Of a DNA stretch of 64,000 bases, positions 44,872-51,775 are shown one piece after another. The DNA is from Pampus argenteus (Eukaryota > Chordata > Actinopteri > Scombriformes > Stromateidae). The notes under the pieces were generated by a model. The model was not told where the DNA came from and ran no database searches. It saw only the letters and a program-made list of their open reading frames with translations. Position numbers and translations under genes: made by a program. The first letter of the stretch is position 1; each line of letters begins with the position of its first letter. The DNA lies in NCBI GenBank assembly GCA_036937835.1, contig CM072863.1, positions 22,411,501 through 22,475,500 of the forward strand. The letters are read 5' to 3'.

Positions 44872-46891
44872 GACACACAAACACACACTCATCACTCAGT
44901 CTTCTTGTTTGGATCTTCTGAACTGTAGCTTACAGTTACGCAGGATGTTCAGCAGTGGCTATACATCAGGGCTTAACAAACATTGATTATCCCATTACAA
45001 TTATCAATATATGTTAACCGCCTGCCTGCTGCTGTTTTAAGCACATAAACACAAACACTTGAACGGCTTTCTCAAAGGTTAAGTTACAGAGAACAGTCAA
45101 AAGGCCTCTTGAACATCTATGGTAATCAAAAACACAGCGTGAGGTTTGATGACTAAACGAAAATGAATGACACACATCAGTCTGACATCGTTAGATCAGC
45201 AAGCTTTTAACACTTTGATCCACATACTGGAGCTTCGTCTAAAAACTGGTTAATCTGTCAGTTGTTCCTTTGATTATCTGATAATCTAACCCTAACCCAT
45301 CCAAAGATATTCAACTTACAGTAATATACAGCGAAGAGAAAAAGTCTGCACATTTGAGACGCTGGTATCAATGCATGTTTGGTATATTTCTTTGATAAAT
45401 TGTGTTGAATTAGTTTCAGCACTACTACATACTACGTGAAATCCTGCTCAGAAACTCGGAAATGTGTTTGGTCCTGCTATGAATAATTAAAAATGTTATT
45501 TCCCAACTTATTTGTTTGCAGTGTGGACAACTGCAGGACAGACTATGAAGTAAAAACAAGGCCCTGCACATGAGCGATTCTGCCAAACTGAGTATTTTTT
45601 TTAAATTTAAATATTCTATACGAAGCCTTTGTTGTGAATGTCGGTTTTGCTCCAGTGTTGAAGAACATTTTCCAGCACTACAGTGGAAAACACTGTAATT
45701 GCACCGCGTGCATTATTCAGCAGTGAGAAATGAGGATTTATTGAATCACTGCAGATTGCTTTCTATTTCCAGCTACAATATAACCTCATGTGACAGTAAG
45801 CAGTAACTTCACCCCTCTGCTGCCTCGATGTGATCATGGGGACTCTGGATGGAGGTTAACCTTTGCTCCATGCACCACAGTAAGGTGTGCATGATTAGAA
45901 GAGTGACACAAACAAACAAAAGGGTAATCGGTAACCGAGTGGTCTGGACTTTGTGTCGGAAAATGACGGATTGGCCGAGTAGTGAAGCAGTACCTGTCTC
46001 TGTCAACATCTGTGCATTCATACTCCAGGAAAACTATCTGCCGGGGGTAATGACCACACACTTCTCCGTTGGGGTTATGGATGACACTGTACTTGTAATC
46101 TCTTGCGAATAACTCCAGACAACGCTTCTCTATCCCCTCCATCTGAAGAGAAATAAAAAAATAAAAAAATCTGTTAGTGGTTTGCATGGAATTTTCCATC
46201 TGATAAATAATATTTGATTTTAGATCAATCTGAACTATAATATTTTACAGTAGTGAGACTATAGGGCTGAAAATAGCACTATATAGTTATCTGACTAATC
46301 TAAATTTAAAAAGCACTGGTTATATAGTCACAGCATATATGCAACAATATACACTGATAATTATTGTGATTATATGATTTATGATCATTATGATTATGAT
46401 TATATACAGACACATCTTCATTTTTTAAAGCAACATTTATTCACTTTAGATGTGAATGAAGGCTGTGCCTACAGGAGATAACCAGCAATAACCTGTGGTG
46501 GAAGAGTCTAGAAATAAAAACATTGTAGGTTTAAGTCCTGGTTGGTGGATCAGGTATATGCCGAACTATGCAGTGGTTCCTAAAGGTTGTTAAAAGGTCA
46601 TAAATAACCACCTACAATGTTTGTGGCAATGCTGGTGTACGATGTCACTTTAAATTCTTAGATTCTGCAAGGCACTTCAACGTGTGTTACAGACAGCATG
46701 ACAGGTAGCAAACAAGACAGGTTCAACGAAACTGAATAAGTCCCCGGCAAACTTACCCGAGGAGTGACTTCCTTTGCTCTGAACTGCGTCTTGGAAAACA
46801 CATCTATCAAATCCGCTATTTCCTCGCTCTTTCTGACCGACAGCCCGGAGGCCCTGAAGCCGGCGGCCACGGAGGGGGAGGCGGCCATCAT
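30526..46891 (-). CDS. mtmr14: myotubularin-related protein 14 (phosphoinositide 3-phosphatase), complete, 19 coding exons
   Basis: MTMR14 (Jumpy) removes the 3-phosphate from PI3P and PI(3,5)P2, restrains autophagosome formation and affects Ca2+ handling in muscle (family knowledge). Nineteen minus-strand exons join in phase to 1968 nt, i.e. 655 residues plus TGA; the human protein is about 650. Landmarks: GIEKRCLELFARDY (~47-60), a zone with LAGWGELYGRTGYNY (~139-153), KKVKFGLNVTSSEKVDKAQRY (exons 6-7), and the active-site loop HCISGWDRT with Cys-322 and Arg-328 (CX5R). Isoleucine and serine follow the Cys, as in MTMR14 and unlike the CSDGWDR of other myotubularins. Next come IAYDWFLFGHMLPDRLSKGEE, a Ser-rich low-complexity segment (exon 17) and the conserved C-terminus with GAISGLLEQFARGVGLRG. 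The first in-frame ATG is at 46891; a second directly follows with a better context. The gene is compact, but five splice sites sit on microsatellites. Confidence 0.96.
31933..32125. mobile_element. short hAT-like MITE in mtmr14 intron 18
   Basis: Starts CAGGGCTGCAACTAATGATT, followed by ATTATCAATTAATCTAC. Ends with CATTTTCTGTTGGTCCATTA and TAGTTGCATCAC, an imperfect complement of the start. This is the 'CAGGGCTGCAAC' element common in teleosts, about 190 bp, non-coding. Class from memory. Confidence 0.6.
32509..32715 (-). CDS. mtmr14: mtmr14 coding exon 18
   Basis: Residues 527-596. Contains GSSLSTEYGSWQIVSGCGSI, matching the human tail, then a Pro/Ala/Ser-rich stretch. The acceptor is TGTCTCTCAG|G and the donor is GACGAAT|GTAAGT. 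Confidence 0.92.
33522..33698 (-). CDS. mtmr14: mtmr14 coding exon 17
   Basis: Residues 468-527. Contains KGTTSSPQMVVWNKQ and a SEARSSSSSSSNQSE poly-Ser tract that is also present in the human protein. The acceptor is CTCTCTCCTCAG|G and the donor is GGAGACG|GTGAGT. Confidence 0.92.
35063..35195 (-). CDS. mtmr14: mtmr14 coding exon 16
   Basis: Residues 424-468. Encodes SKDRGSVTSLSSEFSLITEE and onward, an acidic/Ser-rich regulatory tail segment. The acceptor is a (TG)n run then TCTTCAG|AG; the donor is AGCTG|GTCAGT. Confidence 0.93.
36129..36187 (-). CDS. mtmr14: mtmr14 coding exon 15
   Basis: Residues 404-424, RKNSHFKDSDFTVDDLCQL. The acceptor is CTTCTTTCAG|A and the donor is AGTTAA|GTAAGT. 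Confidence 0.93.
36407..36477 (-). CDS. mtmr14: mtmr14 coding exon 14
   Basis: Residues 381-404, IFFFCFNFLKHIVSEKFSAV onward. The acceptor is CTCTCTCTCAG|ATT and the donor is AAACAGAG|GTGTGT. Confidence 0.94.
37050..37086 (-). CDS. mtmr14: mtmr14 coding exon 13 (37 nt)
   Basis: Residues 368-380, HMLPDRLSKGEE. The acceptor is CTGTTTCCAG|T and the donor is GAGGAG|GTATGT. It is the shortest exon of the gene. Confidence 0.94.
38178..38254 (-). CDS. mtmr14: mtmr14 coding exon 12
   Basis: Residues 343-368, DGAVHASLEPAEILYLTIAY then DWFLFG. The acceptor is ATCTTTCACAG|GAT and the donor is TTCGG|GTAAAA. Confidence 0.95.
38687..38772 (-). CDS. mtmr14: mtmr14 coding exon 11 (catalytic loop)
   Basis: Residues 314-342. 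Encodes ESGLLVHCISGWDRTPLF with catalytic Cys-322 and phosphate-binding Arg-328. The acceptor is CTGTTTCAG|ATG and the donor is TGGGCA|GTGAGT, phase 0. Confidence 0.98.
39620..39686 (-). CDS. mtmr14: mtmr14 coding exon 10
   Basis: Residues 292-314, SWDLVEQTQNYLKLLLHIIN onward. The acceptor is (GT)10 TTTCAG|TCA and the donor is AGTGATG|GTATGT. Confidence 0.95.
39691..39712. repeat. (AC)10 at the mtmr14 exon 10 acceptor
   Basis: On the transcribed strand this is (GT)10 placed 6 nt before the intron 9/exon 10 boundary, so it forms the upstream part of the 3' splice site. Confidence 0.95.
40001..40112. repeat. (AGAGT)n pentamer array with a GTGTA variant block
   Basis: About 22 copies. An internal block of about five units near 40027-40050 reads AGTGT instead of AGAGT. 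On the mtmr14 strand it is CUCUA-rich and starts 10 nt inside intron 9. Confidence 0.95.
40123..40197 (-). CDS. mtmr14: mtmr14 coding exon 9
   Basis: Residues 267-291, DYVDAPLTIPVCFTQNLNID onward. The acceptor is CCTCTGACAG|GAC and the donor TACCAG|GTAGCC is poor at +5. The intron then runs straight into the pentamer array at 40001-40112. Confidence 0.94.
40284..40354 (-). CDS. mtmr14: mtmr14 coding exon 8
   Basis: Residues 243-266, CEFFKEYKDRDYTAEGLVFN onward. The acceptor is CTATGTGTAG|GG and the donor is AATCAG|GTACAG, phase 0. Confidence 0.95.
41097..41170 (-). CDS. mtmr14: mtmr14 coding exon 7
   Basis: Residues 218-243, VTSSEKVDKAQRYADFTLLS onward. The acceptor is ATCTCTACAG|T and the donor is TACCCAG|GTAATC. 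Confidence 0.95.
41514..41636 (-). CDS. mtmr14: mtmr14 coding exon 6
   Basis: Residues 177-218, NGDSQLFDKVRGHDIKLLRY then YICDLMVENKKVKFGL. The acceptor is CCCTGTAG|G and the donor is CTAAA|GTAAGG. Confidence 0.95.
41763..41823 (-). CDS. mtmr14: mtmr14 coding exon 5
   Basis: Residues 157-177, an acidic segment containing DDTWTESEEVPEDD. The acceptor is TTTTTATAG|GG and the donor is GTCAG|GTAATC. Confidence 0.93.
42954..43029 (-). CDS. mtmr14: mtmr14 coding exon 4
   Basis: Residues 132-157, HICRSSTLAGWGELYGRTGY onward. The acceptor is CCTCATTGCAG|CAC. The donor is TTCTCAG|GTACAA, followed at once by a (CA)n-rich run. Confidence 0.95.
43405..44592 (-). mobile_element. degenerate Tc1/mariner-like transposon with foreign interior, in mtmr14 intron 3
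   Basis: The ends are inverted: GACAGGGTGACAAATTAAAG after TA at 43403-43404, and CTTTAATTTGTCACCTGTC before TA at 44593-44594. This gives a TA target duplication typical of Tc1/mariner. At 44135-44316 on the minus strand a remnant of the DDE transposase remains (LSDES, then VWRPPG and GLGPLVPF), including the region of the first catalytic Asp. Downstream coding sequence is missing; 43500-44125 does not resemble the rest and is probably a later insertion. The element is not functional. Confidence 0.8.
44135..44316 (-). pseudogene. Tc1-type transposase fragment
   Basis: About 60 residues resembling Tc1-like transposase around its first catalytic Asp (SDES...VHVWR...GSVMLWG). The frame then runs into unrelated sequence. 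No helix-turn-helix region or later catalytic residues were seen. Confidence 0.8.
44648..44756 (-). CDS. mtmr14: mtmr14 coding exon 3
   Basis: Residues 95-131, from RFESTVQISKLQDL to CPVILYNGK. The acceptor is CTCAGTAG|G directly after a long (GT)n-rich tract. An upstream AG gives a tandem CAG/TAG choice. The donor GGCAAG|GTACTG is in phase 0. Confidence 0.95.
44763..44886. repeat. (AC)n/(AGAC)n compound microsatellite next to mtmr14 exon 3
   Basis: Three AC runs separated by GAGACAG motifs. The block begins 7 nt from the exon 3 boundary and on the transcript strand reads as (UG)n with CUCUGUC interruptions. Confidence 0.95.
45240..45425. mobile_element. degenerate copy of the CAGGGCTGCAAC hAT-like family in mtmr14 intron 2
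   Basis: Contains GGTTAATCTGTCAGTTGTTC, GATTATCTGATAATC, CCAAAGATATTCAACTTACAG and ACATTTGAGACGCTGG, in the order of a longer member of the family found at 31933-32125. Both ends are eroded. Class from memory. Confidence 0.5.
45994..46142 (-). CDS. mtmr14: mtmr14 coding exon 2
   Basis: Residues 46-95. The acceptor is TTCTCTTCAG|ATGGAG and the donor is GACAG|GTACTG. Contains IEKRCLELFARDYKYSVI and GHYPRQIVFLEYE. Confidence 0.95.
46757..46891 (-). CDS. mtmr14: mtmr14 coding exon 1
   Basis: Residues 1-45. It begins ATGATGGCC, so translation could start at either of two adjacent Met codons; the second has A at -3 and G at +4. It ends VFSKTQFRAKEVTPR with donor CCTCGG|GTAAGT. The frame stays open upstream without an ATG. 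Confidence 0.9.
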
Positions 46892-47170
46892 AGCGCCGCG
46901 ACCCGCGGTGGTGGCCTCTAACCGGACTCGACCTCCTTCAAACACCGCAGCGCCTTGTCCGTTGGAACGGGAAGACCGACCAGGCCATCCCCTCCCAGCC
47001 AGCTTCTTCCTGACTGCCCGCTTGAGGGGGCCGGAGCCGGGGACTCTTCCTGAATTCAGGGCACCGGCGAGCGGCTCCACTCTCCGAACACAAGCCGTTA
47101 GCCAGCCCGCACAGCAAGCCTCTCACGCCGCGGCGGTGTTAGCGCAACTAGCTAGGAGGCTAACTTCGCT
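46840..47170 (-). promoter_or_regulatory. mtmr14: CpG-rich mtmr14 promoter / 5' UTR
   Basis: CpG is plainly enriched here against the AT-rich surroundings, and the patch covers the start codon and about 280 bp upstream. This fits a CpG-island promoter of a broadly expressed gene. No TATA box stands out. Transcription start sites cannot be placed from sequence. Confidence 0.6.
46938..46988 (-). other. mtmr14: candidate upstream ORF in mtmr14 5' UTR (16 codons)
   Basis: ATG at 46988-46986 with G at -3 and G at +4, and a stop ending at 46938, 46 nt before the main ATG, in a different frame. It matters only if transcription starts upstream of 46988. Confidence 0.45.
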
Positions 47171-48186
47171 TCCCAGGCGTATGTTTGTCGTTATCACTCC
47201 CTCAAAATACACGTATACTTTTTAAAAACAACTTCAAACCTCTGTAGTCCTCTCCCACATCACCGCTGGTTTGTTTGCGTTTCTGACATAAGGTGAAGTG
47301 GTGCCAGACACCCAGGAGTAGCTAACTGAACTCCGGTCAGCTGGACTCAGGAAACATCCAGGATCCTCCCCGGCCTGCTCACGCTCCTTCAATGTCACGT
47401 CTTCATGTCTCCTTAGTAACCACGACCATGACGATAAACGGATTAAAGTTAAGACAGCCGTCGACCCTTGTGGCTGCAGGATCTCAATGCTGCATATGTT
47501 GTTGTGGATGAAAGCACCAGCAGCGGAGAGCGATGTTGCAATCTGTGTACTCCGGTCTGAAGGTACAACAGGCGGTAAACAGGAAGCTCACATGACCATG
47601 TGACAGCCATCTCCCCCTTTAAATGACGTTTGTTATTGCCCAGGACGAGCTATGATGTTTTGGACTGTTTGGATTCACGCTGGTTACCCAGAAAACTCTG
47701 GTGCTGCGTTACTGCGTTTATTACAGCCTCCTCCATACAGCACATCTGCTTTTATTATGAATAACAGAATATTAGATAAATAATTTCCCCTCACCCCCCA
47801 ACCCTTTATGATCCCCAAAGGGGGGAATAAAAACAGAACAGTAAATCATCAGTTAAATGTCAAAATTTGGGGCATATCTGAGCAGCCACAAGCATCATTG
47901 ACACTCAAATCTCAAATCTTTACAGTGGCGTAGGCGGTCTATTAAAAGAAATATTATAATAACTGAATGATCACGACACTGCCTGACCTCAGATCCAATG
48001 TACAATATAACATCTGGCAATGAATCCATACAGCTTATTATTTCCAAATATGAAGGAAAAGGAGATCATAAATTTCATTTAATTTCATTTATTTATTTTA
48101 CGCTCTCTTGCAGTATATTTTGTGAAGTACTTTTCTTTCATTCTTCCATTAAATGGCTGTTATCAATGTGCCAATGCTGTGGCAAA

Positions 48187-48501
48187 GGTCTGGTCAGGTT
48201 TAAAACACCTGGTCTGGTCAGGTTTAAAACACCTGGTCTGGTCAGGTTTAAAACACCTGGTCTGGTCAGATTTAAAACACCTGGTCTGGTCAGGTTTAAA
48301 ACACCTGGTCTGGTCAGATTTAAAACACCTGGTCTGGTCAGGTTTAAAACACCTGGTCTGATCAGGTTTAAAACACCTGGTCTGGTCAGGTTTAAAACAC
48401 CTGGTCTGGTCAGGTTTAAAACACCTGGTCTGGTCAGGTTTAAACCAACACCTGGTCTGGTCAGGTTTAAAACACCTGGTCTGGTCAGGTTTAAAACACC
48501 T
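48187..48501. repeat. 24-bp minisatellite, 13 copies
   Basis: Unit GGTCTGGTCAGGTTTAAAAC plus ACCT. Copies start every 24 bp from 48187. Copies 4 and 6 have GATTT for GGTTT, copy 8 has TGATC for TGGTC, and copy 11 carries a 3-bp insertion (27 bp). Because 24 is a multiple of 3, one plus-strand frame reads as an 8-residue repeat (RFKTPGLV) in an open frame of 171 codons from 47998. I do not regard that as a gene. Confidence 0.97.
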
Positions 48502-48744
48502 GGTTCGGGTTAAGAAAAAGCAAAGTTAGTTCCATATATTAAATAAAATAAATTGGTAAAAATGTATTAGGCTACACTGCACATTTTTCTGAGCATGTTC
48601 TTGTATTGAGAATGTTGCTGTTGATGCTTGCGATTAATGAATAAACGCTGACATTTATTAAAACATATGAAAACAACCCTGAAAACCTTTTCAATGTGTT
48701 TCAAGTACAAAAAGATACAAAGAAAACAAATATTTCAATAGAAG

Positions 48745-49690
48745 TGATGGGGGGCAAAATCTACAGTGTGTCTAAGATTCAAGAGTTTTTACTGTCACAT
48801 CCACAGCAACACAGCAGATGGCAACATTAAAGTATATATAATAAAATGAGACAGAAGTATACAAATATACATTATATTGCACATCGATGGTGATACATAA
48901 CTAGTAAATAGATAAATATGTGTATTGCATTTAAGTTTACACCATGGTCCAAGAAGGACACCATGCAGACTGGATAAACTGATCAGGCGGGCCGGACTGG
49001 CTCTGTCATCGGCATGAAGCGGGACTCTCTGGTGATGGTGGCAGAGATCAGGACACTGGACAAACTGCTGGATGTAATGGAGAATGACAGCCACCCTCTG
49101 CACGTGTCCAGTTCAGTTTCTACAACCTACCCCTTCTTAACACGAGGTACCACGCCCTTTTGTCTTTGTAAACTGTGACGCCTGGACCCAGCTTTGCACC
49201 TAAATACAAGATCCTGAAGGATACCTCAGGTGTAGAACGCACCAACAGGGGGGTTCAGTGCCAATACCTGCAGTAGACAAAGGGATGTGAAACGGGTGTT
49301 TCCCTCAGGTGTACAATGTTTAGTTTTCCTCATGCTCGGGGTCTTTATCTTTGACCTTTTCTTTGCAAAAAAAAAAACCTTGTCGGCAAAAATGCATTTA
49401 CAAGTTGAGGCTTCATCAGTGTGAGTTAGTCATATCAAGTGGATCTCTGACACATTTACAGTCTGTTTAGCATCAAACTCCCTCTGTGTGTTTCCCTGTT
49501 GAGCTGTGGTGGAAGTATAGGAACACAAAGAGACACGAAAAACACTGAAATGTTGAAACATATCTGCTTGATTTGACTCATCTGGATGGATCAGCTTCAC
49601 ATAAAATAAACATTAACATTTTTGCACAGAAGGAGAACTGTTGATCTTACTTTGTAAGTGCATCATGGAGGGATGAAAGGGATCAGTATG
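48745..49690 (+). mobile_element. fold-back element split by a LINE-like remnant
   Basis: 48748-48767 (AGTGATGGGGGGCAAAATCT) matches one end of the element at 1540-1860. From about 49383 the same family resumes: AAAAATGCATTTACAAGTTG, then inverted arms around GAGCTGTGGTGGAAGTATA, then TTTTTGCACAGAAGGAGAAC. Between them, about 48960-49110 on the plus strand encodes the C-terminal end of a LINE reverse-transcriptase ORF (LIRRAGLAL, frameshift, RDSLVMVAEIRTLDKLLDVM, ENDSHPLH), followed by about 250 bp and an A11 run at 49367-49377. Nested insertion is the simplest reading. Confidence 0.6.
48960..49110 (+). pseudogene. C-terminal fragment of a non-LTR retrotransposon ORF (L2/Rex-like)
   Basis: Shows the 'RxxLxxxxERRxxxKLxxIMDNxSHPLH' pattern typical of the tail of fish Rex/L2-type ORF2 proteins, with an in-frame TGA and one frameshift. 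It is too short and decayed to assign a clade. Confidence 0.6.
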
Positions 49691-50458
49691 AACAGGAGGA
49701 ATGATTACAGCATGAAAAACATGTTTCACTGCTGAACAGTCCAGAAAAACAGACTTGAAAATGTGTGTAAAAGATTGTGTTATGTTATATAAACTGGCTG
49801 AAGAATCATGTTGGTGAGTTAATTAAACAGAATCAAACACTGATAGCAGGTCTGTGATGCCACACAACATGAAATCATCTCTACTTTAACTTTCATATCA
49901 TAACTTCCTGCCAGACTTTCATTCTGATGTGTGTTGTTCTGATGTAATATGAATACATGGGCTGCCACTGTCTTAGGATTTCCTATATGCTGAAAGCTGC
50001 CTGGCCTCAGGTTTATACTGTGATAAGTGAATGTACAACATCAAATCACAATACTGTTGGTTCAGTATTAGAAAATAACCAGATACCAGCTGTTTAAACC
50101 CTGAGGAACCGCTTTGACTGTTAAACCAGCCTGAAGGGAAAGTCCTGTGAGTTCTGGAGCAGCTTTTTCTGAGGTTATTATAGGATGAGAAGTGTTTTTT
50201 GTTGTTTTTACTGGAACTTTGCTCTCTTCAAGTTAAACATGGGAAGTGTTCCAACCTGACCACTTATTTTATCAGCTATGTGTACGTGTGTGTGTGCGCG
50301 TGTGTGTGTACGTGTGTACGTGTGTGTGTGTGATTGGGGAGACAGACAGGGGTGTCTGTGGTGGGGTTTCTGCAATATCAAAATATAATAATAATAATAA
50401 ATAATGTGTGCGCGCCGACATCCACAAGCCGTCGACGTTCCCCCGGTTGCGCGCACGG

Positions 50459-50497
50459 AGAGAGAGAGAGATAGAGAGACAGAGAGAGAGAGAGAGG
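50459..50497. repeat. GA-rich tract in the lhfpl4 5' region
   Basis: A (GA)n run with single-base interruptions, about 790-830 bp upstream of the lhfpl4 ATG. GA tracts are common near vertebrate neuronal promoters; function here is unknown. Confidence 0.85.
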
Positions 50498-51284
50498 GAT
50501 ACACATAGAGTGGAGAGTGAGAGGGAGCCACAGCATCCAGAACCACAGTCATGGGGTTGTCGGTGTGTGCGGTGTCGGAGGGCTGATTTCTGTTTTTTGT
50601 ATTTATATTTTTCATGCGTACTTGGACTTTGAAAATGTGTCTTTTTTGTTAATTATTGAGTATAAGACGAGAAAGGCTGCATCCATCATCATCATCATCA
50701 TCTCTGGGAAACTCATAAGCATCGGGTTCCTTCTTTAAAGCCCTGTCTGGGATGTGAATGCAGAGCAGAGCGGACTCCGTTAGATGATAAGGCGGAGGTG
50801 AAGTGCTGAGAGACAACAATGCACCTCGTACAGTCCGTGTTTGGACGCGGTGTTTGGCTCCGTGAGTCCGTCTTTACGCGCTGAGAGGAGCGGAGGAGAG
50901 GGGAGGCTTTTCCCGTCACTTCAATCACGCAATCGCTACTGAATTGATTGACTGATCTGAGGGGGAGGAAGGAGGAGGGAGGGAGGAGGGGGAGTATTTG
51001 GATGCGAGACTAATTAAAAAAAAAAAAAGAGCAGGCTCTGGATCTGCTGGCTGACTGAGGTTCAGGTGGAGAGGGGGGGCACTGTGGACCTTTGGACATT
51101 TGTTGCAGAGGAATTCCTCCTCCATTTCTTTTTCTTTCTTTCTTTCTTTCTTTCTTTTTTTTTTGAATAATTTAATTTCATCCTTTCTAGCCACGGTTAA
51201 AGCAGCATAAGAGTGGAGATCAAGGAGGAGGATCACCAGGTTGACGCCGCTGTGAGGGGGGGTTCGGGGTGGTGGGAAAGAAAA

Positions 51285-51690
51285 ATGCTGTCTTTTCAAG
51301 AAGCCTCCAAAATCTACCATGACAACTACATGCGCAACTCCAGGGCCATCGGGGTCCTGTGGGCCATATTCACCATCTGCTTGGCCATCATCAACGTGGT
51401 GGTGTTCATCCAGCCCTACTGGATCGGCGACAGCGTCAACACCCCCCAAGCCGGCTACTTCGGCTTGTTCCACTACTGCGTGGGCAACGGGAACTCCGAC
51501 CGGGAGCTCTTGTGCCAGGGCACCTTCTCCGACTTCAGCTCCATCCCGTCCGGAGCCTTCAAGGCGGCCTCCTTCTTCGTGCTGATGTCCATGGTGCTCA
51601 TCATCAGCTGCATCGCCTGCTTCGCCCTCTTCTTCTTCTGCAACACCGCCACGGTCTACAAGACGTGCGCCTGGATGCAGCTGCTATGCG
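51285..51690 (+). CDS. lhfpl4: LHFPL tetraspan subfamily member 4, coding exon 1 (gene runs off the right edge)
   Basis: LHFPL4 (GARLH4) is a four-pass membrane protein that links GABA-A receptors to neuroligin-2 at inhibitory synapses (family knowledge). The exon gives 135 residues plus one base. A first membrane span lies at about 20-44 (AIGVLWAIFTICLAIINVVV). An extracellular loop follows with YFGLFHYCVGN and two Cys (65 and 77). A second span covers about 95-119, followed by NTATVYKTCAWMQLLC. EASKIYHDNYMRNSRAIG and AIINVVVFIQPYW fit LHFPL4 better than LHFPL3 (IVNVVCFIQPYW), and the neighbour mtmr14 supports this. ATG at 51285 is the first in the family frame; a longer frame upstream has no ATG. 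The donor is TATGCG|GTAAGG. The remaining exons (third and fourth spans) were not found before 64000. The a or b fish paralogue cannot be decided here. Confidence 0.92.
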
Positions 51691-51759
51691 GTAAGGAAGC
51701 CCCTTTGACGTGTTTTAGGGGGTGGGTGGAGGGTCCTCCAACCCTTTTCAAGGGGGAGT

Positions 51760-51775
51760 GGGGGGGGGGGGGGGG
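51760..51775 (+). repeat. G16 homopolymer 70 nt inside lhfpl4 intron 1
   Basis: Sixteen consecutive G preceded by further G runs. The exact length is prone to sequencing error. Such runs can form G-quadruplexes in RNA and bind hnRNP H near 5' splice sites. Confidence 0.85.

Larger units (their letters stand above)
46892..51284. other. divergent intergenic region between mtmr14 and lhfpl4
   Basis: From left: the CpG-rich mtmr14 promoter; a paired E-box at 47588-47606; a possible L2-like 3'-tail near 47795-47830 (opposite strand); the 24-bp minisatellite; fold-back and LINE remnants at 48745-49690; (GT)n near 50283-50330; and the lhfpl4 5' region with a GA tract (50459-50497) and (CTTT)n (51131-51160). 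No gene recognised between the two starts. Confidence 0.75.

Noticed and set aside
44597..44986. Several open frames rich in Cys-Val or His-Thr
   Set aside because: Readings of a (CA)n/(GT)n microsatellite. The same explanation covers similar frames near 58473-58862, 62617-62868 and 63270-63704.
46892..47080. N-terminal extension of mtmr14 to 47080
   Set aside because: The apparent start is GTG. No in-frame ATG exists upstream of 46891 before the frame ends, so the extension has no normal eukaryotic start.
48187..48501. CRISPR-like repeat array
   Set aside because: Units are directly contiguous with no spacers, the genome is vertebrate, and there are no cas genes. It is a minisatellite.
51213..51284. 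Extension of lhfpl4 upstream of 51285
   Set aside because: The frame is open but begins with GTG and has no ATG; family proteins start MLxxQEA, as at 51285.
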